From assembly GCA_947169885.1 (NCBI GenBank), contig CAMVRM010000016.1, forward strand, positions 1 through 56,114: a DNA stretch of 56,114 bases, written 5' to 3'. The translations under genes were made by a program, and so were the position numbers. Below, piece after piece: positions 42,021 through 51,189 of this stretch. Below the pieces are notes generated by a model that was not told the origin of the DNA, searched no databases, and worked only from the letters and a program-made list of their open reading frames with translations. Within the stretch, counting starts at the first letter, position 1, and the number at the start of each line of letters is the position of its first letter. Source of the stretch: an uncultured Ruminococcus sp. (GTDB lineage Bacteria > Bacillota > Clostridia > Oscillospirales > Ruminococcaceae).

Positions 42021-44535
42021 AGTCAACAATCGTGAAGTTATCCGCAGGCTCGCTTTCCGTGACCTGAGATCGGATAAGAAAATGAACTTTGTCGTTATCA
42101 TCTCGATAGTGCTGACCTGCATTCTTTTCACGGCGCTCACCGCTGTCGGCGGCAGTCTTGTGAACGGCTTTCAGCAGGAACAGATCCGCAAATCAGGCTC
42201 AAAGACTATGGCAAGCTATAAGTATGTTCTTCCCGAGGACTGCGAAAAGGTAAAGGCTGACAAGGCAGTATCAGACGTGAGTTACAGGATCATCGTTGGC
42301 GAGATGCGTTCCGAAAAGCTGAAAAACTTCAAAGCCGAGATAGACTGCGCAGAAAATGAATTGCAGGCAGAGAACTGCTTCTGCGCCCCGACTGTCGGCA
42401 AGCTTCCCGAGGAGATAGACGATATAGCCGTCAGCACGGTCGTTCTTGACGAACTTGAACTTCCTTACGAACTCGGAACAGTGCTGTCTGTCGGTGTTGA
42501 CATTGACGGCAAGCTTATCTCCCGTGACTTTAAACTCAGCGGTTACTGGGAGGGCGATATGGCTTCAATGGCTCAGGTCTGCTGGGTGTCTAAGGTCTTT
42601 GCAGACGAGTATGCACCCACTCCTACCGAGAAATTTGAGTATCACAAAACTACCGATTACGCAGGCTATTATAACGTTGATTTCAACTTTAAAAACAGCT
42701 GGGACATTGAGGGCAAAATGTATGACCTGACAACCAGACTTTACGGCAGTGTAGATAACGCACCTGTTGCAGGCGTGAACATGGGCTATATCACAAGCAC
42801 GGTTGACGGCGGAATGGTGACGGGTGGGATAGTTATGCTCCTGCTTGTCTTTTCGGCTGGTTATCTTATGATATACAACATATTCCACATAAACATCTCG
42901 GCGAATATCCGCAGCTACGGACTTCTGAAAACTATCGGCACGACTGCAAAACAGCTCAAACGCATGGTGCGCATAAGAGCGGCTGTATATTCGGCGGCAG
43001 GCATACCCATTGGACTTGCGATAGGACTTTTTATCGGAAAAGTACTGTTTAAGTCTATCGTAAAAACACTGAACATTCATGTGTCATCGGCAGACTATAA
43101 CGTGAGCATCGGACTGACTGTCATAGTCTGCATTTTTTCGGCGCTGTTCACATTTGTGACGGTCATGATAAGCTGTCGCAAGCCGTGCAGGATAGCCGCA
43201 GGCGTTTCACCTGTTGAAGCGCTGAGATACAACGAAACGGATATAAATATAACAGAGAAAGAAACAGGAAAGATAACTCCCCGACTGCTTGCCAAAAGCA
43301 ATATGTCGAGGAGCAGGAAAAAGACAGCAGTCGTTGTTATGTCGCTGACGCTCAGTCTTGTGCTGGTGAATACTCTTTTCACAGTGCTTAACGGCATAGA
43401 CAAAGACAAGTTCCTGAGTGATGCGATAGTTGGAGATATAAACATTCGCCATGCGGATAATTCAGACGTGTGGGACGATCTTACAAAGGGCATAACCCCC
43501 GAGATGCTCTCAAAGTTCGAGCAGATAAACGGCGCAGAAGTTCACCCCGTTTATTACGAAACGGGTGTCGTTTATCCCGAGGGCGAGTATATCGAACGGC
43601 TGAAAAAGTTGTTCAGCGGCTTTGAAGCCGAAAGCTATTTAAAGCCGTATGTCGACAAAGCTCTTGCAGGCGAGTATGATGCTTGTGTTTACGGCGTTGA
43701 CGAAGCGGCGCTGGAACAGTTTTCGCCGACTGAGGGGGACATCGACATCGAGAAGTTCATGCAGGGCGGCTATGCGATAGTATATACCTATATAAATTTT
43801 TTGGAAAACGCAGAAGAGTGTCAGGTATACCGCAAGGGCGACAAGATAACTGTCGGACACGGCGATGAAAAGCGTGAATACGAAGTGCTGGCGGTGTGCG
43901 AACTGCCTTATCCGCTGTCGATCAAGATGTATAACATAATACAGACGGAAGTTATTATCCCCACTGACGAATACATGACCCTTACCGACAACCGCAATGC
44001 TGAGAGCATAATGATAAACACCTCTGACAAGAGCGGCAGGGTGGAAGAAATGTGTGAAGCCGCCTGCGAGCGTGAACCGCTTTCCTATTCCGACAAGCAG
44101 ACCCAGCTTGATGCGTTCAGCGATTTTATAAGAATGATAAAGCTGGTGGGCGGAACGCTTTCGGTCATTCTTGCGCTCATCGGCATACTGAACTTTATCA
44201 ATGCCGAAGTAACTGGTATGATCTCACGAAAGAAAGAACTTGCGATGATGAACGCAGTCGGCATGACGGGCAGGCAGATAAATTCCATGCTTCGCTGGGA
44301 GGGCATACGCTATGCGCTCCTGACGGCGGTAAGTGCGGCGGTGACAGGTTCGGTATTCAGCCTGTTTGCGGTGCGTTCTTTTGCCTCGGACATGGCATTC
44401 TACCGCTATCATTTCACGCTCATGCCTATACTGTGCTGTGTACCCGTACTCATTATCCTTGCGCTTATCGTCCCCCACTTTGCCTATCGTTCGATAAGCC
44501 GTGAAAGCATCATTGAACGTCTGAGAGAAAATTAA
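42013..44535 (+). CDS. FtsX-type ABC transporter permease with two outer domains
   Basis: The 840-residue protein has two FtsX halves. The first has a membrane helix (about 22-45), an outer domain (50-250) and three helices (about 260-390). The second has a helix (about 430-450), a larger outer domain (455-685) and three helices (about 690-835, with GGTLSVILALIGILNFINAE and RKKELAMMNAVGMTGRQI). This duplicated layout, with the ATPase gene overlapping, resembles MacB-like mechanotransmitters rather than the ten-helix BceB with one outer domain. It probably moves or senses a peptide or lipid in the envelope. A terminator follows. Confidence 0.88.
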   Translation: MIKVNNREVIRRLAFRDLRSDKKMNFVVIISIVLTCILFTALTAVGGSLVNGFQQEQIRKSGSKTMASYKYVLPEDCEKVKADKAVSDVSYRIIVGEMRSEKLKNFKAEIDCAENELQAENCFCAPTVGKLPEEIDDIAVSTVVLDELELPYELGTVLSVGVDIDGKLISRDFKLSGYWEGDMASMAQVCWVSKVFADEYAPTPTEKFEYHKTTDYAGYYNVDFNFKNSWDIEGKMYDLTTRLYGSVDNAPVAGVNMGYITSTVDGGMVTGGIVMLLLVFSAGYLMIYNIFHINISANIRSYGLLKTIGTTAKQLKRMVRIRAAVYSAAGIPIGLAIGLFIGKVLFKSIVKTLNIHVSSADYNVSIGLTVIVCIFSALFTFVTVMISCRKPCRIAAGVSPVEALRYNETDINITEKETGKITPRLLAKSNMSRSRKKTAVVVMSLTLSLVLVNTLFTVLNGIDKDKFLSDAIVGDINIRHADNSDVWDDLTKGITPEMLSKFEQINGAEVHPVYYETGVVYPEGEYIERLKKLFSGFEAESYLKPYVDKALAGEYDACVYGVDEAALEQFSPTEGDIDIEKFMQGGYAIVYTYINFLENAEECQVYRKGDKITVGHGDEKREYEVLAVCELPYPLSIKMYNIIQTEVIIPTDEYMTLTDNRNAESIMINTSDKSGRVEEMCEAACEREPLSYSDKQTQLDAFSDFIRMIKLVGGTLSVILALIGILNFINAEVTGMISRKKELAMMNAVGMTGRQINSMLRWEGIRYALLTAVSAAVTGSVFSLFAVRSFASDMAFYRYHFTLMPILCCVPVLIILALIVPHFAYRSISRESIIERLREN

Positions 44536-44561
44536 CTTTTGTTAAATAAGAATAACACGAA

Positions 44562-44598
44562 AAAAAGGACTTCCTGCTTAAAGTGAGAAGTCCTTTTT
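44562..44598. terminator. Bidirectional terminator between permease and polysaccharide genes
   Basis: A 12-bp stem (44562-44573 with 44587-44598) carries A/T runs at both ends and serves convergent genes. Confidence 0.9.
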
Positions 44599-44600
44599 AG

Positions 44601-45689
44601 TTATATCTTAAAGAGCCTGAACTGTCCGTAAAGTTCTGTTCGTTTTTTGCCGCTTTTCATCATGTCGAGCGTGACCCATTGTTTTTTGCCCGAAAGTCTG
44701 GTGAAAAGATAGCTGAAAAGGTACAGCGCCATTGCTGTCGGGACAAGCAGGGGGTTGTTTCGGGCGAAGGGATAACGGCGCTTTGCCATGCCGATGAACG
44801 AGCGGAGCTTGTTTTTGCTCCCTGCAAGTTCCATACTGCCGCTCCTGCCTGCCGAACGCTTGCCTAAGTTGCCTGCATTTAAGATGTCGTCCATGAACAG
44901 CGTTAAAAATCCGCCGCTTATCTCGGGAAGCCACGGCATTTCTTTCAGCCCCAGAAACTTTACCGAAACGGCAGTCAGCTGACAGGCGAACACCCACAGC
45001 CCCATTTCTTCAAGCTTTGACTGATAGCGGCTTATGTCCGCTTTGTCGGCATATACCGCCCAGTCACACAGATGCCGCAAGCCTATGCCGCCGTCAGTGA
45101 CTATGTGTTCTGCAACGTGCAGGAGCATGACAAGCCCGTGGTGGAACTCATCGGGGATAAGTATATCTCCGTAGTCGGTGCTGAGAGTTACCGCAGTTTC
45201 GATGATGTCCGAAAGACAGCGGCGCACAGCTTTTTCGGTGTCGGCAGAACCGTTCGGAACGCCTTTTATTTTGTGGTGAAGTTCAAAGTGTATGCCGTTT
45301 TTATAGAACGAACTGTGCCAGCCGCTTTCAAGACCTTTTCGCTCAAAGCCGCAGGAGAGCAGGCGTTTTTCGGCGGCAGGATAATCCGCAGGGCTGACGT
45401 AAATATCAACATCACCCATTTGCCGCCTTACGGGTTCGGGATAATAGCAGGCAGAAGCACAGCCCTTTATCGTGACGAACGGAATGCCGCTGAGCAGGTC
45501 TGTGAGCATGGCGTGGGCACTGCTTACCCTCATATTCGAGGCGATAGTCTGATAATCGTCCGATATGAGAGGGCGCACGCCTTGAAGTGCCGCTTCTTTC
45601 AGAATATCCTCCGGGACTTGCGGCAGTTCACCGCCGCCGAAAAGCTGTTCGGAAACAAGCCCGACAAGTGCCTGTTGTGTATTATCCAT
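44601..45689 (-). CDS. Nucleotidyltransferase-like family protein
   Basis: The 362-residue protein resembles the uncharacterised nucleotidyltransferase family (NTP_transf_5 type) found in polysaccharide clusters. Residues ~70-110 hold IPFVTIKGCASACYYPEPVRRQMGDVDIYVS, the G(S/C)...D-x-D signature of the nucleotidyltransferase fold with both Asp present. Further on are ELHHKIKG and LHVAEHIV. The C-terminal part has a hydrophobic helix near 315-335. It is the last gene of the operon; the substrate is unknown. Confidence 0.78.
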   Translation of the reverse strand: MDNTQQALVGLVSEQLFGGGELPQVPEDILKEAALQGVRPLISDDYQTIASNMRVSSAHAMLTDLLSGIPFVTIKGCASACYYPEPVRRQMGDVDIYVSPADYPAAEKRLLSCGFERKGLESGWHSSFYKNGIHFELHHKIKGVPNGSADTEKAVRRCLSDIIETAVTLSTDYGDILIPDEFHHGLVMLLHVAEHIVTDGGIGLRHLCDWAVYADKADISRYQSKLEEMGLWVFACQLTAVSVKFLGLKEMPWLPEISGGFLTLFMDDILNAGNLGKRSAGRSGSMELAGSKNKLRSFIGMAKRRYPFARNNPLLVPTAMALYLFSYLFTRLSGKKQWVTLDMMKSGKKRTELYGQFRLFKI

Positions 45690-45714
45690 TTATCTCACGT
45701 CCGTTCTTTCCGTT

Positions 45715-47118
45715 CTATTTTCTGCGAAATGTATTCCCGAATCCTTTGGCGGCAGAAACAAGCTTGCTTATGAACATCTGCCATATCTCGGGCATGAGCA
45801 GTCGGAATGACACTGCAAACAGCACAAGATATACCGCCATTCCGGCAAGTTCGCCCATGAGCGTGCCTGTGAGCATAAAGCCTGCCGACAGGATCAGCAT
45901 GAACATAAGTTTTCTTGCGCCCAGCCGCAGAGACTTGAAATTCAGACTGTTGATGACAGTCCAGAGAATCATGCTCGCAAGAGTTGCGGCGGCGATAGAG
46001 AGCATCGACTTTTTTATACAAAAGTAAAAGAGTGCATTGAACGCCGCAGATGCCGCTATGACCGTCACAAGGCTCATGAAATATTTTTTCTGCTGTTTGT
46101 AGCTTTTATAGAGGTTGACATAGATTATCATGTTGAGAAGCATGAACACCTGCGCCAAAAACAGCACGTTCATGAGCGGCAGAGCGGCTTCGTATTTCTT
46201 GTAGAAAAGCCTTACGATGAGCCGCAGGGGGAAAACTCCGCAGAGCATGAAAAACAGCATGGATATGACTGCTGATTTTATCCTGCGCTCGAACTCGCGG
46301 CTTTTTTTACGGCTGAGGTAGCTGAAAAGGGTCATGCCTATCGGGTTTGCAAACATATTGAGCGCCGAGAGAAGCTGTCCTGCATAGGAGTAATAGGAAA
46401 AAAATGTCAGCCCCAGCAGACCCTTGACGAACCATCTGTCTATGCTGTCGAACAGCAGGAAGGAAAGATTGCCGACTGTCAGCAGAAAGCCCGAAACTGC
46501 ATGGCTTTTGAAAAGGGATAAGTCAAAACGTCCCATGCCTGCTTTGGTGTTCCTGTTGAAGCTTATCATGGCGAAGATGAACGCCGCATAGTTTATCCCG
46601 ACTGCCGCCGCCGAGAACAGCACGCCCGAATCGGGCTTTATGACGAACACAAGCAGGGAGTTGACAACGAGCGTTACCAGAGACTGGAAGTTGTATATTC
46701 GGGCATAGCGTTTGAAGTCGCCCGACGACTGGTAGATATAGGTATATAACGTCACCATTATGACGGGAACAACATCAAGTGCGAGCAGCACCACGATGAT
46801 GTCTTTCATCACGATGCCGACAGTCAGCAGGATAAGCGTCATTATGATCTCGAAGATGATGAGCGTTGTCTGTTCATCGGCGGTTCGGTGCTTGTCGGTC
46901 TTGTCTAAGCTTTTTCCGCCGTAGTTTAAGAATACCCCATCACAGAATCCGAAGTGCAGAACTCCGATGTATGCGGAATAAAGCCCGAAAACTTTGTAAT
47001 AGCCGTATTCGTCCACCGAGAGCAGAGCAGGGATAAGAAAAGTTGCGATAAGTGCCACGAAGAATTTTATCATGTTCGTGGTAAAAACACGGAAAATGTC
47101 CTTTATCATAGCTTGCAC
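45715..47118 (-). CDS. Polysaccharide flippase (Wzx/MATE-like)
   Basis: The 467-residue protein has about twelve to fourteen hydrophobic helices and the layout of oligosaccharide flippases: an opening IKFFVALIATFLIPALLSVDEYGYYKVF, LFDSIDRWFVKGLLG near the middle and PIGMTLFSYLSRK. It would move undecaprenyl-linked sugar units across the membrane for polymerisation. Start: GTG 47118 has AGGAT at suitable spacing; the ATG at 47109 is an alternative. It lies between EpsG-like polymerase and nucleotidyltransferase genes, consistent with a Wzx/Wzy pathway. Confidence 0.88.
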   Translation of the reverse strand: MQAMIKDIFRVFTTNMIKFFVALIATFLIPALLSVDEYGYYKVFGLYSAYIGVLHFGFCDGVFLNYGGKSLDKTDKHRTADEQTTLIIFEIIMTLILLTVGIVMKDIIVVLLALDVVPVIMVTLYTYIYQSSGDFKRYARIYNFQSLVTLVVNSLLVFVIKPDSGVLFSAAAVGINYAAFIFAMISFNRNTKAGMGRFDLSLFKSHAVSGFLLTVGNLSFLLFDSIDRWFVKGLLGLTFFSYYSYAGQLLSALNMFANPIGMTLFSYLSRKKSREFERRIKSAVISMLFFMLCGVFPLRLIVRLFYKKYEAALPLMNVLFLAQVFMLLNMIIYVNLYKSYKQQKKYFMSLVTVIAASAAFNALFYFCIKKSMLSIAAATLASMILWTVINSLNFKSLRLGARKLMFMLILSAGFMLTGTLMGELAGMAVYLVLFAVSFRLLMPEIWQMFISKLVSAAKGFGNTFRRK

Positions 47119-47126
47119 CGTTTATC

Positions 47127-48188
47127 CTAATGAGCGTTGATAAGCTCGCATTTTCCGAACAGGTCGGTGATGTAGCCGAAAGTTACCGACATACGGATAA
47201 TGACGAGCAGAGTCACGGCAATGAGGGGAAGCCATCTGCGGCGTGATTTGCTGTCGCTGTATTTCATGGCGGCGGCGGTGTAGGTCAGTATGAGAAAAGG
47301 TCTCATGAGCCGTTCAAAGGTCAGCGAGAACAGCACGAACGGCAGGAATATGACCGAATATTTCACCATGCAGGAAAGCGCATAGCTGTGTTCGTCCTCA
47401 CGCCGTTCGAGAATGCGGCTGTCTATTGCAATGAACGCTGAGAACATCACTATCTCAAAAAGCTGTAAATAGAAGTTCATGCGGTAGTCGGAAGCGTCAA
47501 AGCCGTAGCGTGTGAATTTCTCGCTGGATATGATCTTGCCAAGCAGTCCTATCACGTTTGCGCCGCCCATGACTGCTATAACGCTGAACACGCCTGCCGT
47601 TATGAAAAAGCCTTTGAGTATGCGCTGGTTCGGCAGGAGTATGAGCAGATAGAGAAGAAACACGAGCGAGGTAAGATGTATCGCAGAAGCGAGCAGAACA
47701 AAAAGCGTGTAGATAACGGGGCGTTTTCGTTCTCCCGTTATGAAGCGCCATGCAAAAATTACTATCGCATATGAAAGAAGCTGACGTATCTGTATCCTGT
47801 CATAGCAGAACGGGAAGAACAGATACAGGCACAGCACCAGCGAATAGCGTTCGGTATAGAGCCGAATGGTGCTGAGTATCAGAATGATGCTTATGAGGAA
47901 AACAGCAAGCCTGAAAAGATAAAATGACAGTCCGCACTTTACCGACAACTGCATGAGCAGTAAAAATCCGTTGTCGATGCCGTAAGTCTCGGGAGGTGAC
48001 TTGCCGTTCAGGAACGCCTCATAGACCATGTTGTAGGCGTAGGTGTCGACTTCGTAGATGGTTCTGAACGAAAACAGAACGCCTGCCGAAGCGATAAGTG
48101 CTATGTCAAGCACACGGAGTTTGAACTTTGTAAGGCTTTTGACAGCAGTGAGCGCAAATATCAAGATCATAAAAAATTGTAATGTCAT
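47127..48188 (-). CDS. EpsG-family polysaccharide polymerase
   Basis: The 353-residue membrane protein has about ten helices and the EpsG traits: FRTIYEVDTYAYNMVYEAF, EIDNGF-like YGIDNGFLLLMQLS, FFPFCYDRIQIRQLLSYAIVI with the RQ motif, and SAIHLTSLVFLLYL. This family polymerises repeat units of surface polysaccharides (Wzy role). Start: ATG 48188 follows AAAAGGAG. The flippase gene starts 8 bp after its stop, so the two are co-expressed. Confidence 0.88.
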   Translation of the reverse strand: MTLQFFMILIFALTAVKSLTKFKLRVLDIALIASAGVLFSFRTIYEVDTYAYNMVYEAFLNGKSPPETYGIDNGFLLLMQLSVKCGLSFYLFRLAVFLISIILILSTIRLYTERYSLVLCLYLFFPFCYDRIQIRQLLSYAIVIFAWRFITGERKRPVIYTLFVLLASAIHLTSLVFLLYLLILLPNQRILKGFFITAGVFSVIAVMGGANVIGLLGKIISSEKFTRYGFDASDYRMNFYLQLFEIVMFSAFIAIDSRILERREDEHSYALSCMVKYSVIFLPFVLFSLTFERLMRPFLILTYTAAAMKYSDSKSRRRWLPLIAVTLLVIIRMSVTFGYITDLFGKCELINAH

Positions 48189-48228
48189 TTTTAATGCTCC
48201 TTTTCAATATTTGCGTTTCGTTAAGAGT

Positions 48229-49968
48229 TTAGCCGCTGTATCTGCCTGTTTTGTGCCTGAAATAGCCGCCGATGCCGAGCGCTGTCATTTTCAGCTTTTC
48301 GCAGGCGTTGTTTCTGTCATATATGATGCCGAAAATGTGTCTTGCAGTCTGTGCCGTGTTCAAGAACAAACGTTTCGGCAGTGGAAAAAACTTCCTGTTG
48401 TAGTAAAGGCGGTTTCTTGCCATGTAGTAATTTCTGAGCGGCGAGTGAAGATTCCTGCTTCCGTCAGCCGAACCTAACCGCTGGTGCATGACCGCCTTGT
48501 TGTATCGTATTATCTTTAAGCCCGAACGTGTTATCTGCATACAGAAGTCACGGTCGAGCCTGTCAAGAAAATAGCTTTCGTCATAGCGTATGTCCTTTTT
48601 GTGCAGAAGCGGAACGTTCAGCACCGAACCCGAATTTATCGTCCAGTTGACTTGTTCGGCAGTCTTTGAGGGGGGGACATCGCTGTCATTATAGCTGATG
48701 AACGGGCAGACAACGGCGCAGTCATCGGGCATTTTCGGCAGGACACGAAGCAGTGAACGGATACTGTCATTGTCAAAGCCGCTGTCCTGATCGAGAATGA
48801 ACAGCCTGTCGATGTTCTCACGTCCGCAGAAGTCAAGTGCCGTGTTGTAAGCTTTCGCAAGTCCGTCATTCCGAGCGTTAAAGAGATATTCCGCATTGCT
48901 TATCCCCGAAAACGCAGAACTGTGGCTTGTTTGAGAATTGTCATATATGATAACACGGTCAAAGAGTGCTGATTTTTCCCTCACAGCTTCAAGTTCACGC
49001 TCGTTCGGCTCGTATAGGACTGTCACGGCGGCAGTCTTTATCGGCTTGTTTCGGGTGAGCGGTCTGCCTGTGTTCATATCGAGATACACAGCGTTCGGGA
49101 TATGCAGTCCGCCGTTTTTCATGAGCCTGCCCGAAAAGAAATATTCGGGAGCGGCTATCTGCTTGCCGATGCTTTCGCCGAGATAAGCGCCCCACCACGA
49201 AAATGTGGAGTTCGCAATAACAAAATCGTCACAGCGGCTGAGAAGATACAAGCTCTCGCTCGCCGAACACCCCCCGACAAAAGTTACCTTTTCGGAAAAG
49301 CCGCCGAACCAGCCTTCACGCTTTATCCTCTCTATGTCATCGCTGAAAACGAACAGCTGTCTTGCCGTGCCGTCCGAAAGAATAAGCCTTGCGCCGTTTT
49401 CGTAGTAAGCCCTTGAACATATGTCCCAGCCGAACCGCTTGTAGTCCTCGCCGATACGTATGCTTATGCCGACAGTTCGGCAGTCGGCTATACTATTTAA
49501 ATAAGAGCAGGCTTTGTCAGACATTTTCCGTGGACGAATGACCGCCGCTATCTCGTCTTTGACACAGCGTATCTCTTTTTCGTTCTGATAGTAGCCGCCG
49601 AGATAGATGTTCCCAAAACGTTTATGCGGCAGGCGGTAGACCGAGTCGATGTTGTTGTAAAGCAGTCCGAAACGTTCAAGAGCAGGCGCAGAAGTGACCC
49701 TGCCGCCCGAGTTTCGCACAAGCCTTACCGTTCCTGCGTATGCGAGATAGGTCATGTCATAAAGCGGCATGGCTTTGTCAGTCCATGTGACTTTTCTGAC
49801 CGACATATCTTTCAGTTCAAGACTGCGTATATGCTTTTTCCTGAAATAGCGTGTGTCGAGAACTATCTGCTTGTCGGGGAAAAGCTTTTGCAGTTTCAGC
49901 GCATAGGCATACTGAAAAAGCTGATTGCCCAGACCGCCCATGAGTTTTGTGTATATCCTGCCGCTCAA
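48229..49968 (-). CDS. Fused glycosyltransferase: GT11 fucosyltransferase-like plus GT2
   Basis: The 579-residue protein joins two enzymes. The first (1-300) is GT11 (alpha-1,2-fucosyltransferase type): GGLGNQLFQYAYALKLQ at the start, SIRIGEDY in place of the usual HxRRGDY (weakened), FSDDIERIK and NSTFSWWGAYLG. The second (about 310-579) is GT2, closest to rhamnosyltransferases: AAVTVLYEPNERELEAV, IIYDNSQTS, ARNDGLAKAYNTAL, FILDQDSGF (metal-binding DxD-like), SYFLDRLDRDFCMQ. One polypeptide could thus add two sugars in turn. Start: TTG 49968 is 7 nt after GGAGGG; the TTG at 49983 lies ahead of it. Confidence 0.85.
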   Translation of the reverse strand: MSGRIYTKLMGGLGNQLFQYAYALKLQKLFPDKQIVLDTRYFRKKHIRSLELKDMSVRKVTWTDKAMPLYDMTYLAYAGTVRLVRNSGGRVTSAPALERFGLLYNNIDSVYRLPHKRFGNIYLGGYYQNEKEIRCVKDEIAAVIRPRKMSDKACSYLNSIADCRTVGISIRIGEDYKRFGWDICSRAYYENGARLILSDGTARQLFVFSDDIERIKREGWFGGFSEKVTFVGGCSASESLYLLSRCDDFVIANSTFSWWGAYLGESIGKQIAAPEYFFSGRLMKNGGLHIPNAVYLDMNTGRPLTRNKPIKTAAVTVLYEPNERELEAVREKSALFDRVIIYDNSQTSHSSAFSGISNAEYLFNARNDGLAKAYNTALDFCGRENIDRLFILDQDSGFDNDSIRSLLRVLPKMPDDCAVVCPFISYNDSDVPPSKTAEQVNWTINSGSVLNVPLLHKKDIRYDESYFLDRLDRDFCMQITRSGLKIIRYNKAVMHQRLGSADGSRNLHSPLRNYYMARNRLYYNRKFFPLPKRLFLNTAQTARHIFGIIYDRNNACEKLKMTALGIGGYFRHKTGRYSG

Positions 49969-49986
49969 ATCAGATCCCTCCAAGAG

Positions 49987-51177
49987 TTATTTTTCTGTTA
50001 TCACGCCGATGAGTTCTTTGTATGTGCGCTCTCTGTCGAAGCGTTCCTCGGCACAGCGTCTTGCAGACCTGCCCATTTTTGTGCGGAGCGGTTCGTTTTC
50101 CATAAGAATGAGCAGTGCTTTTTCGAGTGAAGCAGGATCGCCGTTCTTGCAGTTGAAGCCCATTTTATACTCCCTGACGAGCGAGCGGTATTCGGGCGAA
50201 GTCTGCGTGTTCAGCACGGGCAAGCCTGCGGCGGCGTAGTCACCGTGCTTGTTGATGATGCTTTGTGCAGCGCCGTTTACGATAGGGTTCACGGCTATGT
50301 CGCAGGCGCAGAGCATTCCGCACATCTGTTCATAGGGGAGCGCACCTGTAAATCGGCAGTCGATGCCCTTTTTTTCTGCAAGCGCTTCATAGTCGGATTT
50401 TCGCTCGCCGTCACCCATTACGATAAACTTAGGCGGAGTTATCCCACGTTCCTTTATGCGTGCAAGTGCCTGCAAAACTGTCGTGATGTCATAGCTTGAA
50501 CTTAAATTTCCGCAGTAGCCGAGCCATAGTTCGCCCGAGGGCTTGTTCACTTTGTTCTCCTGTGCGTAGCGGTCGAACTGTTTGAGTTCCGTTCCCAGAA
50601 AGACCGTATGCGGTGTTTTTTTGCGGCAGTTTGCGGCGGCGGCTCTTTTGGTGTAAGTCTTTGAAACGCCGCATATCTCGTCTGCCCGCTTGTATATGCC
50701 CTCAGCCATGAGCGTGAACGGCAGGAATATAAGGTCACTTACGAACGGGATACCAAATGCCATTCTGAACGCCTCAGGCCACAGATCCTGAACGTCTGCG
50801 ATAAAGCGAACGCCGTTTTTCCTGCAATACTTTGCGGCGGCAAGGGGAGCAGTGAGCGACGGCACGGCGGCATAGATAACATCGGGGCGCTTGCGGCGGC
50901 GAAGATATTCTTTCACCTGCCTGCCCCATGTAAAATGGCTGTAAAACCGTTTTAAGCTGATGTTCTTTTTATAGCCAGACTCGTGAAGAAAAGTTATCCT
51001 GAAATCCCACGAAGTTTCAGGGGGGGCTTTGTGTTTTTTGTCGGTGTGGCTGAAATCGCTTGTTATTATCTCAACGCTGTTGTTCTGCGCAAGCTTCTTG
51101 CAGAGATACATGAACCGTCCGTTGTCGGTGGCGGAAAAATCCCTGCAAAAGTTTGCGATGATGACTATATCTTTCAT
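49987..51177 (-). CDS. Glycosyltransferase family 4 (GT-B)
   Basis: The 396-residue protein has the two-Rossmann GT-B layout. The N-domain has DVIYAAVPSLTAPLAA and FIADVQDLWPEAF; the C-domain has ELWLGYCGNLSSSYDI (donor-binding start), KFIVMGDGERKSDYEAL, CRFTGALPYEQM and the E-x7-E-like catalytic region GLPVLNTQTSPEYRSLV. The sugar nucleotide is probably UDP- or GDP-linked and not identifiable. Start: ATG 51177 follows GAGGG. It ends 18 bp before the GT11-GT2 start. Confidence 0.9.
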   Translation of the reverse strand: MKDIVIIANFCRDFSATDNGRFMYLCKKLAQNNSVEIITSDFSHTDKKHKAPPETSWDFRITFLHESGYKKNISLKRFYSHFTWGRQVKEYLRRRKRPDVIYAAVPSLTAPLAAAKYCRKNGVRFIADVQDLWPEAFRMAFGIPFVSDLIFLPFTLMAEGIYKRADEICGVSKTYTKRAAAANCRKKTPHTVFLGTELKQFDRYAQENKVNKPSGELWLGYCGNLSSSYDITTVLQALARIKERGITPPKFIVMGDGERKSDYEALAEKKGIDCRFTGALPYEQMCGMLCACDIAVNPIVNGAAQSIINKHGDYAAAGLPVLNTQTSPEYRSLVREYKMGFNCKNGDPASLEKALLILMENEPLRTKMGRSARRCAEERFDRERTYKELIGVITEK

Positions 51178-51189
51178 GGATAAACGCCC

